DNA of 64,000 nt. It comes from Spraguea lophii (Eukaryota > Microsporidia > Spragueidae). Under the pieces are notes generated by a model. That model was not told the origin of the DNA. It did not search any database and saw only the letters and a program-made list of their open reading frames with translations. Below, piece after piece: positions 1 to 9,455 of the stretch (the stretch's first letter is position 1; every line of letters begins with the position of its first letter). The stretch lies in NCBI GenBank assembly GCA_001887945.1, contig LDOQ01000066.1, positions 170,800 to 234,799 of the forward strand, in the 5' to 3' direction. The translations under genes were made by a program, and so were the position numbers.

Positions 1-827
1 TATATAAAATTGAAAAGATATTTATTGAACTTCATTATTTCCGATAAAAAATTATTGGAAGTTTTTTTATTTAAAAAAAAATATTTTAAATTAACAATCT
101 ATTAATCAAATAGAAAGAAATGAATATTAAAACTGTAGAGGGTCGACTGTATATTGTGTAGTAGTAATGTTATCATTTATTCAAATAACAACTATATACA
201 TTTATAATATTTTTATTTCTTTTTATAAATGAATTTTATTAAAATCCAAATTTTTATTGAGTTAAACTTGTTACTAATAATGTTTAATATAGATTAATAT
301 ATTGTATTTTAAACGAAATGCAATATATTCTATAAAATTATCTTTGATCTGATGTATAAATATAAAATATAACTTAAAAAAATTGATTTAAACGGTTGAT
401 AACCTTAAATAATATATGAATCTGATATTTGATAATAAATATAATAATATAATATCTGACTTAATAATGATAATCTTCAGTATTGAATACGCACAATTTT
501 ATTTCAAAATTTTCATATTCAGAAAATAGCAAATCTATTGAAATATTTTTTCTAAGAATATGAAAAATAATGTTCAAAAAAAATAAAATTAATTATAATG
601 ATATTACATTATACCAACTATAAAATGAAATCAATGAATTTAATTGTAATTTGTCTTTTATGATATATTTAACTTAATTATATACAACAGAGTGATATAT
701 AGAATGAACATGATTGTAAAAAATAGGATGGAAATAGAAATGTAAGTTATTTAAAACTATATCGATACAATATAAATGTTGACATAGTTAAAAATATTTG
801 AATTAAACTAATTATCAGATAATAAAT
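1..827. other. AT-rich intergenic, no gene seen
   Basis: Very AT-rich DNA with stops in all frames. I see no RNA gene, no C-run start signal and no copy of the dispersed repeat. It lies beyond the 3' end of the ABCG transporter. Confidence 0.6.
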
Positions 828-2624
828 TTATTTTTTAGCTGACAGCTTCATTCTTATACTTGGCCGTAACATAACTCCTATCAAAAAAATAGAAAGCAAC
901 GCATACAATACTGATATTAGTATAGAATAGCCTATGTATGCCCAAATATGCATTGGAAAGGGTGGCATTGATCTGTAAACAGCATCTAACATACTTTTTT
1001 GAATTTTGATATTTTGTTCTTTAGAAATATTTGGTAACGTAAAAAATTTTGCAATAATGTAATAAACCAATTGAAAAAATACCGATAAAGGCCAAACCCC
1101 GTTTATACCAGAAAAAACCTGAATTACCGTTTTCATCACCGGGTTTGCGAGGTCGGAGTAGCCAGACATATTACCACAAATAAACATATACATAAAGAAC
1201 ATTGGAATAATCATAAAAAAATATAATAATTTGCTGTTTTTTGTAAGTGATCCTAATAGAATAAACGACGGCAGTGTTATTAAAAATGTTCCAAATAATA
1301 TAAAAACGGTTAAATATGATATTGAGTTTCTTAACAATATATAGGTAGTTATTATGTATATGAGTACAAATGGCAATTGTTCTATAAATTCAGATAGATA
1401 TATAGAAAAGAAGTATGATAACATAGAATATGATCTAACACCTATTTCTCTTTTAACTACTTTATATTCTGGCAATATGCTAAATATAGAAGCAGAACAA
1501 CTAATTGTAAAAAACAATAGAGAAAGTGTAATATACATCATGTAAAACAATTCTATAAGCATAGGATCACAGGGCTTGCTTCTAATATGCTTATCAAAAA
1601 AGTATAGACCACATGCAACTAAAGCGATAATCATTGATTTCAAAATATAAGAAACAATCTTTCCAAAAGTTAGATCATAAACACTAAGTTTCCTTCTCGT
1701 TAATAATAAAATATGTCTTAAATTAAAGCTGAAATCAAAAGACATATCGTTTTTTGTTTTCTGTTTATACGCTAAAGGTTGATCATTATCATATTTTAAA
1801 CTATTTTGTTTGATTATGTCTTGAATTGCATTACTTTCTATATCTTCTCTTACTAATACTTCTAATACAAAATCGGGAAATGGTGAAGTTTCATTCCTTA
1901 TAAGTCCATAACCTTTTAAAAAATCTTCGCATTTATTAGCCTCTCCGCAATAAACAGTTTTTCCTTCAGCAAGTAGAAGAAGATCATCAAAACATCGAAA
2001 TACTTCTTGTGGTGGCTGGTGAATTGTAATAATAATAGTTTTTCCTGATTTGGTTGCGTATTCTTTTAAAAGTTTTACGAAAGAAATAGTAATGTATGTA
2101 TCAAGACCAGATGTTGGTTCGTCTAAGAATATAAGATCTGGATCAGATACTAATTCTACAGCTATCATAGTTCTCTTCCTCTCTCCTCCAGAAATACTAT
2201 TCATTTTGTTATATGCTATATTCTCTATTTTTAGATCTTTTAAAATAGTTTGCACTTTTTCTTCTAAGTGATCTTGATCTACTGCTCTAAACTTGGCGGC
2301 ATACATAATTGTATCATAAACAGTGAGGGATTCAAAAATATTGTCATCTTGGTCTACATACCCAGTTTTTGTTATCCACTCATTTATATCTCTTTCTTTT
2401 CCATCTCCCTGTATCACTCCATTTGTCTTTGATCCCGGTGGTATTCTTCCTACTAATGCTTTTAACATAGTTGTTTTTCCACTTCCACTTGGACCCATTA
2501 CCGCCATTAATTTACCTTTTCTGGCTTTTCCTGAACAATCTTTTATAAGATGCGCGTATTTTCCTGGGACTCGTTTTCCTTCGTTTGGTACAAAAACATC
2601 AACATTCTTCCATGAAACATCCAT
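828..2624 (-). CDS. ABCG-family half-transporter
   Basis: A 598-residue ABC half-transporter of the G (White/PDR5-half) subfamily, which moves hydrophobic substrates across a membrane and works as a dimer. The ATPase domain comes first: Walker A GPSGSGKTT near residue 44, signature ISGGER near 144 and Walker B LIFLDEP near 164, followed by the TSGLD loop. About six hydrophobic segments fill the C-terminal half. This N-terminal ATPase, C-terminal membrane order is diagnostic of ABCG. An ATG 24 codons upstream is in frame, but I chose the internal Met because CCCC lies directly before it, the usual microsporidian start signal, and the extra N-terminus is only Lys/Ile-rich. The substrate cannot be told. 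Microsporidia often keep several such transporters, presumably for exchange with the host. Family assignment is firm. Confidence 0.93.
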   Translation of the reverse strand: MDVSWKNVDVFVPNEGKRVPGKYAHLIKDCSGKARKGKLMAVMGPSGSGKTTMLKALVGRIPPGSKTNGVIQGDGKERDINEWITKTGYVDQDDNIFESLTVYDTIMYAAKFRAVDQDHLEEKVQTILKDLKIENIAYNKMNSISGGERKRTMIAVELVSDPDLIFLDEPTSGLDTYITISFVKLLKEYATKSGKTIIITIHQPPQEVFRCFDDLLLLAEGKTVYCGEANKCEDFLKGYGLIRNETSPFPDFVLEVLVREDIESNAIQDIIKQNSLKYDNDQPLAYKQKTKNDMSFDFSFNLRHILLLTRRKLSVYDLTFGKIVSYILKSMIIALVACGLYFFDKHIRSKPCDPMLIELFYMMYITLSLLFFTISCSASIFSILPEYKVVKREIGVRSYSMLSYFFSIYLSEFIEQLPFVLIYIITTYILLRNSISYLTVFILFGTFLITLPSFILLGSLTKNSKLLYFFMIIPMFFMYMFICGNMSGYSDLANPVMKTVIQVFSGINGVWPLSVFFQLVYYIIAKFFTLPNISKEQNIKIQKSMLDAVYRSMPPFPMHIWAYIGYSILISVLYALLSIFLIGVMLRPSIRMKLSAKK

Positions 2625-2628
2625 GGGG
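2625..2628 (-). promoter_or_regulatory. CCCC start signal of the ABCG gene
   Basis: CCCC abuts the ATG on the minus strand. It marks the internal Met rather than the Met 24 codons upstream as the start. Confidence 0.6.
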
Positions 2629-2696
2629 TTCTTCTTAATAATGATTTTATAATTGATTTTTTTAAAAAGGAAAAAGTGATCTTTTTTTAAAAACAT

Positions 2697-3127
2697 TCTA
2701 TTTCTATAAAAAAGAGAATATATGGTTATGTGTTTCGATTATCTGGAGGTCAAAATACATAATCCATTTGCACGAATTGAGGAGGAAGGCATTTTAAAGT
2801 TTTAAAAAATAAAGAATAAATGTAATTATCATATCTATGTACCAAATTCGAATTAAAAATTATCAAAAAAAACCCTTTTCTAATTTATTGATCATTATAT
2901 TTTTAGAGATATATATTTTAAAATGGAGAACAAAATAGTTTTATTTAATCACATTATTTCTATAATGAAGTTTTTATAGGAGTTTCTATTTAATTTGACA
3001 AAACATTTATTTTTCTTTTTTATTTATAAGGGGTTTTCGAGCAAATTTGTATGATCTAGAATTTATAAATTATGCTAAAAGAAATAGATTTTACAGAATA
3101 ATATCTATGTAAAAAAGACCTTATTGA
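2697..3127. other. Intergenic, no gene seen
   Basis: AT-rich DNA between the 5' end of the ABCG gene and a SINE-like insertion. It probably carries the ABCG promoter, but no distinct element can be named. Confidence 0.5.
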
Positions 3128-3142
3128 AATAAAGAATTTATT
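3128..3142. repeat. 15-bp target-site duplication, left copy
   Basis: AATAAAGAATTTATT, identical to 3515-3529 on the other side of the truncated SINE-like copy. Confidence 0.85.
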
Positions 3143-3514
3143 TTTTTTATTAATGAAACTTTTATTTATCAAAGTTTCCTGGCCGGTTGTGGCCTACCAT
3201 GGTCTGTGACCTTCGGTTCCTCAAGCGAATCTAAGCTTGTACTAACTGGTTCCGCTACAAATATGCATTAATCTCGTCTTACCTTATACTCCCAAATGAT
3301 AGGATTTGCGTATGATGCGCGTCGCCACCCCCACTTCCAGCTCTTAAGGAATTCCCAGCTTCTTTCGTTGCATAATATTGGCCGAGTCACAAAGCAATAC
3401 AGGGATTCATTTACATCAGCTAAACACTATTTTAATCTAGTAACGGCCCGTCATACAAAGCACAGCTATGCTGTGCTATCGAAACCTCACCCACTCAACA
3501 ACCTTTTTTTTTCT
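3143..3514 (-). mobile_element. SINE-like element, 5'-truncated copy
   Basis: Copy of the dispersed repeat also seen at 21977-22465, agreeing at roughly nine of ten positions over about 360 bases. On the minus strand it runs from the C-poor segment after the tRNA-like head to the conserved 3' end AAAGTTTCATT, followed by an A-rich tail. The head (about 115 bases) is missing. The copy is bounded by a perfect 15-bp direct repeat, AATAAAGAATTTATT, at 3128-3142 and 3515-3529. A 5' truncation, an A-rich 3' tail and a target-site duplication together are what target-primed reverse transcription leaves. An 80-codon open frame inside it is incidental. Confidence 0.88.
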
Positions 3515-3529
3515 AATAAAGAATTTATT
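3515..3529. repeat. 15-bp target-site duplication, right copy
   Basis: AATAAAGAATTTATT, identical to 3128-3142. Confidence 0.85.
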
Positions 3530-3536
3530 CAAATAT

Positions 3537-4060
3537 GATTTCATTATTCTTGCATCAATACCCTTATGCTTTTGTAAAAAAGTCTTATTACATCATCTAA
3601 TGTTATGCAATTAAAACTTTCATCAATACATTCAAAAGGTTCTGCTCGTGTGTTTATTATAATTTCTCCAATAATATTTTTGCACTTATTAAAATAAGTT
3701 TCTATTATCTTTAAAAAAAGAGCACATGGTGGAAACTACAAAATTTAAAGATTAAGTTACGAAATTAAATTAACAACATCATTGTAATGATGCGTCCTAA
3801 TATTATCAAGAACGCATATTGGATTACTAATTATTTTGCTAATGGTAATATTGTGTAAATATTTTTAAAACTTTTTAAAATCAATACCATTTACGCTGTT
3901 AATATTATTTTCATAATGTATTACAGTATTATTATTTACAGCCAATATAAAGCTATAACTTTTTACTCTTACACTTCCAGCTGTACATATACAGATTTAG
4001 CAAGATAATATCACGGTTGAAAGAACTAATACCATGTTTATTCATGGAAAAACATAACAT
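3537..4060 (-). pseudogene. Decayed Tc1/mariner-like transposase
   Basis: Read on the minus strand, this stretch aligns with the C-terminal two thirds of the transposase at 17016-17957. Matching blocks include KSYSFILAVNNNTVIHY, NNINSVNGIDFKKF, the second-Asp region NPICVLDN, KCKNIIGEIIINTRAEPF and IDESFNCITLDD. In-frame stops interrupt it and the N-terminal part fades out beyond about 3990. It is a dead copy of the same transposon family. I see neither its terminal inverted repeats nor a complete N-terminus. It lies 8 bases beyond the target-site duplication of the SINE-like copy. Confidence 0.8.
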
Positions 4061-5759
4061 ACGAATTAAGAATAAGAGTATTATCAAAGAAAAATCAAAG
4101 ATGTATCGTCAATCCATTGGAAAACCTTTGATACAAAATTACAAGCGGTATATAATATAGTAAAATATACAATGAAAGAATCAAAAATTGAAAAAAATGC
4201 CGGTGAATATATACCTAAGAAAGTAAGTGGTGAAATGAGAGAATTGAGTAACAAAAGTAAGCTAGTATGTAATTACCACGTTCTATGAGTACGTGAACTA
4301 TATCACTAAGAAACATGATGTAACTTTGAACAAGTCACTAATAAATCGTGCTTTTCAAAATTTTGTTTTGACAATGTAAAAAATTCCAATTATTCTGAAA
4401 GATGAAATAATGATACCACAATCAAAAAATGAGAGAACTTCTCAAAAAACTTCTTTAGAAAAAATGTTAGAAATAGAAGATAAAATTTTGTTTTTATAGA
4501 AAAGTTGGTTTTTAATATTTTTTTTAGAAATAAAGGTAGTCGTTTTCATAGAAATATTATTCTGAACAGTATTATATCCAACATCAGAACAAAAAACATA
4601 TATAGGATAGGATACCGTGTAGATATCGAAAATAGACTATTATGTAATTCACAACCTGTTAATAGAATGCGCTTTTGAAATTATATTATTGGGTTAATAG
4701 GTAGATGTTCCGAAAACAGGTTTACGGTGTATATTTTAATAGGTTACAACATTAGAATCTATCACTACTTTGAATTAAAACGAAAAAAACAAATAATATG
4801 TTATAAAAGTGTGGAATTTCATATATTCATTCTAATTGAATATCATTGAAAACTATTTAAGAATATGGAAAATCTATATTGCTCATAAATAATTAAATAA
4901 TGAGAATAGGCTTATCACCCTTTTATTGAAAACAAATTTGATGGGATCAGAAGGTCTTAAGTTTTTAAGAATTATTGATATTATTAGGCAAAAGATTCGA
5001 TTAATTGTTAAATTATGTCGATTTATTTTTTCGTTTTATTAAATTAAATGAGAGAATGGTTAGAAATAAACGAGGAGCCTTATATATATACTTTCATTAC
5101 ATAAATGGTTTATTTATTTTTCTTTTGTATAATTGAAAGTAAGAGGTTTTCTAACCACATATTATTAAGATCTTACGATTAGATAATTGTAAAAAAAATT
5201 GAGAAAATAAACAAAACTCGTTAGGTTATCTTCATTATTTTTAAATATACGAAATATCACCTACTATTCCCAGACAAAAGCCTGAAAAATAAGAAATGTA
5301 TATTAAAAACTAAATTTTCTCAAAAGATGATGAGTTTGAATATTATTATTTACAAGTTAACGTAGAAAATAAAATCTCAAATTGAGGTGTAATAGATTTA
5401 TATATAAAATAAGAATATATTTATTTGATTAAATAAATAAAAAGAAAACATTATAAAAATTTCTGAATTTTCTGGTCTACAAATTTTCACATAAAGTTTT
5501 TTTTAAAAAAATGAAAAACTTTAGATGGCAAGAGTGGATATTAAGATTATTTTTATTTTTATAGATTCTCAATTATATATTATCAATATGTTTGTATTAG
5601 AAATATATTTGAATAATTATTTTTGTTTTACATAAAAAATAATTTTATTATAAAATTATATAAGACATAATTTTTTTGTTTATATTTTCATTCATAATAC
5701 TTATAAAAAATATATATAGAACACATTAGTTTTAAATATACTATTTTACTTAATATTAA
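4061..5759. other. Intergenic with unresolved open stretches
   Basis: No intact gene. Short open stretches on the plus strand around 4080-4250 and 4400-4790 have protein-like composition and are broken by stops and frame changes, so they may be remnants of a gene or transposon. I could not assign them to a family. The rest, up to the 5S gene, is plain AT-rich DNA. Confidence 0.4.
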
Positions 5760-5873
5760 CTACGGCCATATCTACTGAAAATCACCGGATCCCGTCCGAT
5801 CTCCGAAGTTAAGCCAGTAAGAGCCATGTGAGTATTAAGGTGGGCGACTACTTGAGAAAACATGGTGCTGTAT
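5760..5873 (+). rRNA. 5S ribosomal RNA, copy 1
   Basis: A 5S rRNA gene of about 114 nt, transcribed by RNA polymerase III. The typical eukaryotic 5S landmarks are present in order: TACGGCCATA near the 5' end, GATCCCGTCCGATCTCCGAA, GTTAAGCC (internal A-box region), GGTGGGCGACTA and GGTGCTGTAT at the 3' end. A T-run follows at 5874-5878 and can act as terminator. The closing stem pairs TACGGC with GCTGTA, and the outermost base (C) is unpaired in this copy. A nearly identical copy lies at 25436-25549 on the other strand, differing at about five positions. Both are far from the SSU gene at the right edge. Confidence 0.95.
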
Positions 5874-5878
5874 TTTTT

Positions 5879-6266
5879 GTATTTTTATTATAAAGAATGT
5901 AAATAATCTTTCAAGTCATTTCCATTTTAATCTATTTATTTTGTTTTCTACTCTTTACTATATCAAAATATTTTATTTTAAATTACTTTGATAGTGTTTA
6001 CCAGAATATTATTTTTTAAAACTTATTTATAAATATTTAAATTTTTATATTCTTATCATATTAAAATATAAACATTCATTATTCTTATTTTCAGTAATCA
6101 CATATTCTTCTTTTAATCAAAAAATATTTTATTATTAATAATAATAAATATTGTTGTATACATTATCTTATACATTAATAATAAATCCAATATCAAAAAT
6201 AACTCTACAATGTTTTATTTATCAATTCATCATATTTTTATTTTAAACATTTCATTCTTAACCCTT
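5879..6266. other. Intergenic between 5S and CAF1
   Basis: AT-rich with no further gene. It contains the upstream region of CAF1, and ACCCTT ends it just before the ATG. Confidence 0.5.
6262..6264 (+). promoter_or_regulatory. CCC start signal of CAF1
   Basis: ACCCTT sits directly before the ATG at 6267. It argues against the in-frame ATG at 6210, which would add a hydrophobic leader foreign to this cytoplasmic enzyme. Confidence 0.6.
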
Positions 6267-7076
6267 ATGCAAGATTCCTCTATAATAAATGTATGGGAAG
6301 ATAATTTATCCTCAGAAATACTAAGACTCTCACAATTTGTAAAAAAATACAATGTAATTTCTATGGATACTGAATTTCCAGGTGTAGTAGCTAAACCATT
6401 ATGTGATTTTTCTTCATCTTCAGCATATACATACCAGCAAATAAGATGCAATGTACAATTATTAAAATTAATTCAAATAGGAATATCACTCAGCGATGAA
6501 TATGGCAACAGACCAATACCAGCAACATTTCAATTTAATTTTAATTTTGATATAGAAACAGATATGTACTCCAAAGAATCCATAGACCTTTTAATACAAG
6601 CAAAAATCAATTTTAAAAAACATAAAATTAATGGTATTAAGATTAACGATTTTATAGAATTATTAATTACAACCGGTATTTTAATGAATGAAAAAATAAA
6701 ATGGGTCTCATTCCACTCATCCTCTGATTTTGGATATATTATACGTGCTATTATCGGAAATATGCTACCAGTGCAAGAAAATATATTTTTTTATTATTTA
6801 CACAAATTATTTCCTACATTTTACGATATAAAATATTTAATTTGGGATACACCACATACAAAAAAAGGTTTACAAGAAATAGCAGATGATTTTAAGATTA
6901 GAAGATATGGTACTGAACACCAAGCTGGAAGTGATGCACTTTTAACACTAAATTTATTTTTTCATATAAAAAGACATATTTTAAAGGATGAACCACAAGA
7001 TAAAAAATGTAGATTATTTGGTATTGAAGCTACAGATGAATGTATTTTAGAGTTAAATAAAATAAATAAAAACTAA
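6267..7076 (+). CDS. CAF1: CCR4-NOT deadenylase CAF1/POP2
   Basis: A 269-residue DEDD-type 3'-5' exoribonuclease that shortens mRNA poly(A) tails as the catalytic CAF1/POP2 subunit of the CCR4-NOT complex. The first catalytic pair is in MDTEFPG near residue 35. FHSSSDFGY matches the family block FHSGYDFGYL, DIKYLIWD supplies the next Asp, and EHQAGSDALLT carries the final His and Asp. The length is close to that of other CAF1 proteins, so it is a complete enzyme without extra domains. I start at the Met preceded by ACCCTT; an upstream in-frame Met would add 19 mainly hydrophobic residues. A NOT-box protein of the same complex is encoded at 44152-44583. Confidence 0.93.
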   Translation: MQDSSIINVWEDNLSSEILRLSQFVKKYNVISMDTEFPGVVAKPLCDFSSSSAYTYQQIRCNVQLLKLIQIGISLSDEYGNRPIPATFQFNFNFDIETDMYSKESIDLLIQAKINFKKHKINGIKINDFIELLITTGILMNEKIKWVSFHSSSDFGYIIRAIIGNMLPVQENIFFYYLHKLFPTFYDIKYLIWDTPHTKKGLQEIADDFKIRRYGTEHQAGSDALLTLNLFFHIKRHILKDEPQDKKCRLFGIEATDECILELNKINKN

Positions 7077-7952
7077 TTTTTTATTTTGATAGAATCTTAT
7101 GATTATTGATTTATTAAAAAATAAATATCATATTATACGATTTTAAATAATTTTATTTCTTTTTATATTTTTTAATTGAGTTAGATTATTATAATAGTTT
7201 TTAAAGAATATATACTATTGAAATGTTCATACAATACTTTTATAAATTATTTTATAATTGAGATAGATTATTAAAATATTTTTACATTATTTATTTATTG
7301 TTATAATTAATTAAATAAAATATATTTATGTTTAAGTAGTATTTACATTTGTTATAAGATGTAATAAACATAGATTAATATTTAATTAAACACATCTAAT
7401 ACAGAATAAATAATTAATAATAAAAATAATATTGTTTTATAATTATAATATATACTTATTTGAAATATATTTATAATCAGTATATGTCTATTGTAATATA
7501 TTATTATTACATTATTATTTTATTTTTCATTAGAGAATGGTTATTCTTTTACATTCAATTTAAAATATACGATTAAAAATTTTCTATTCTTTTTAATAAA
7601 TATATTTTATTTTTAAAGGAAAATATTAGAGACTTAATTGTAATTTAGAGGGTTTTAACAATTATTCATTATTTTTCTATTCTTTATCATTTATGTTATT
7701 CTAGAATAGGAAATCTTTTAAATATAATTATTTAAGGAACCAATTAACCTACGATTATTCATAATAATATATATTTATATGAAAAGAAATAATAATACTT
7801 TATATATATGTTAATCTCATATGCGATAACACTTTTTAATAAAAAAAATAATTATTGGACAACAACCTTAACAAAATTTTATTTTAATAAAAATATATTT
7901 TGTAGTAAATGGATTTTATTTCTTCTTCATACTTATTTCAGATGTTTATATT
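7077..7952. other. AT-rich intergenic, no gene seen
   Basis: Extremely AT-rich stretch between the 3' ends of two convergent genes. No RNA gene or repeat copy was recognised. Confidence 0.55.
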
Positions 7953-8345
7953 TTAATATTTACCTTTCTTTTTATTAACTCTCTTTCTAGATACTAATTT
8001 TGTTTTCTTACCTGTACTTTCTTCATTTATTGTTGTCACCTTTTTTTCTTTTTTCTCTTTTTCCATCTTTAATGCTTCTTCTCTTATGGTTTTTACTGTT
8101 TCTACTATCCCACTTATAGTAAAAGTTTTCCCATATTTCTTTTCTACCTTTACTCTACCGTAATTTATATCTTTAGGATGTCTTTTATCTTTCTCTTCTT
8201 TAAATCCCATATTTAATTTTTGTAAAGCATGTACTAATTCTTTATAATTAAGATTTATACATAATTCTTTATTATATTTTCTACCAGCAGATAGACTAAT
8301 AGATGAATTGAAGTATATAGGGTATATAGTAAAATATTCTTCCAT
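7953..8345 (-). CDS. SRP19: Signal recognition particle SRP19/Sec65
   Basis: A 130-residue SRP19 homolog, which binds 7SL-type SRP RNA and helps SRP54 load for co-translational targeting to the ER. The family features are the N-terminal FTIYPIYFNSSISLSAGRKY block (YPxYxN...S..EGRR), the helical middle KELVHALQKLNMGFKEEKDK, the short KDINYGRVKVE strand and a lysine-rich tail (about residues 95-130) typical of eukaryotic members. It ends at 7953 and faces CAF1 tail to tail across 876 bases. ATG at 8345 is the first Met and gives the expected N-terminus, although no C-run lies just upstream. Confidence 0.88.
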   Translation of the reverse strand: MEEYFTIYPIYFNSSISLSAGRKYNKELCINLNYKELVHALQKLNMGFKEEKDKRHPKDINYGRVKVEKKYGKTFTISGIVETVKTIREEALKMEKEKKEKKVTTINEESTGKKTKLVSRKRVNKKKGKY

Positions 8346-8702
8346 ATTTAAAAAAGGGTATGAAATAAAGAATATAAAACAAAAAGATTATAAATAATGT
8401 TTTATGTGTAAATATAACAAATATAAGTATAATAGCAATAAAGATAAAATAGAACAAATATAACAAATAGAATATAGTAATATAAAGATAAAAGATAACA
8501 AATATAATAATAAGAGATGAAATATTGATAGCAATTTTAAAATAAAAAAAGTCTTTGTTAATTACTTTTATCGTTATTAAATATATATTAAGATTATTTT
8601 ATATTTAATATTATATTTGGTTTAGAAGTTAAAGATTTTTGGTACCGGTTTTCTCGTATTTAATTACCTTACTATTAACCACGTGTGATGCATTTTCTAA
8701 AT
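8346..8702. other. Intergenic, no gene seen
   Basis: AT-rich DNA between SRP19 and a decayed SINE-like copy. The first 180 bases contain repeated ATATAACAAATA-type runs and look like simple sequence. Confidence 0.45.
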
Positions 8703-9160
8703 TGAAATTTTTATTTATAAAAACTTCCTTGTTGATAATGGTTTATCGTATTTTATGATTTGAGAGATATATTTAAATTTGTACTAATTGATTTCGTTAC
8801 AGAACTTCATTAACTACATATTACCTTATGATTCAAAAAAGTGAGATTTTGTGTATGGACATATAGAAACTTAATGTCCTACTTCTTAAAAAATCCCAAT
8901 TTCATTTTTGCTATAATATTGATTGGGCCACAAATTAATACAGGGATTATAATTGGGTCATCTAAACACTCTTCGATCTGATGATAGAATAATTATACAA
9001 TGCATAACTAAAACTGCGTTATCAAACACCTATTCACCCAATCATTTTTTTATTATTTATTATTTTTTTTGTTCTGAAAATTCATCAAGATGAAGGTTTC
9101 AAACCTATTAAATTTGAGATTTGATTATTGCCTATAAGACTACTTCATTAAAAACGCGAC
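8703..9160 (-). mobile_element. SINE-like element, decayed full-length copy
   Basis: Aligns with the 21977-22465 element along its whole length in the same orientation. The 3' end GAAATTTTTATTTATAA is at 8704. The body shows GTACTAATTGATTTCGTTAC and AATACAGGGATTATAA. The tRNA-like head is recognisable at about 9078-9160 (GATGAAGGTTTCAAACC for GATGAGGGATTCGAACC). Most differences are C to T or G to A, so it is an old copy. No target-site duplication is evident. Confidence 0.75.
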
Positions 9161-9455
9161 TTTTATTTTTTATGAGAAATATAAAACTTTTTGAAAATAA
9201 TAAAAAATATAAACGAAAAATGAAATATTATAAGATAATTTTTAATTAATTTGTTGTTGTATCTTTTATGTTTATTTAACAATTCTCTAAGATAAAAATA
9301 TAAATTTTATTGGTTATAAAAAATATTTTTTTTAAAGAAGATATTAATATTATTTTTTTTAAAAACAAATAATTTCATAATAAAATCATTTTAATTTAAA
9401 TGGTAGATTAATAACTACTTTACATTCTGTATTATTTATATTTTTTCATTATGTT

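Noticed and set aside
3296..3538. 80-codon open frame on the plus strand
   Set aside because: It lies inside the truncated SINE copy and its target-site duplication; it has no start signal and the other copies do not keep it open.
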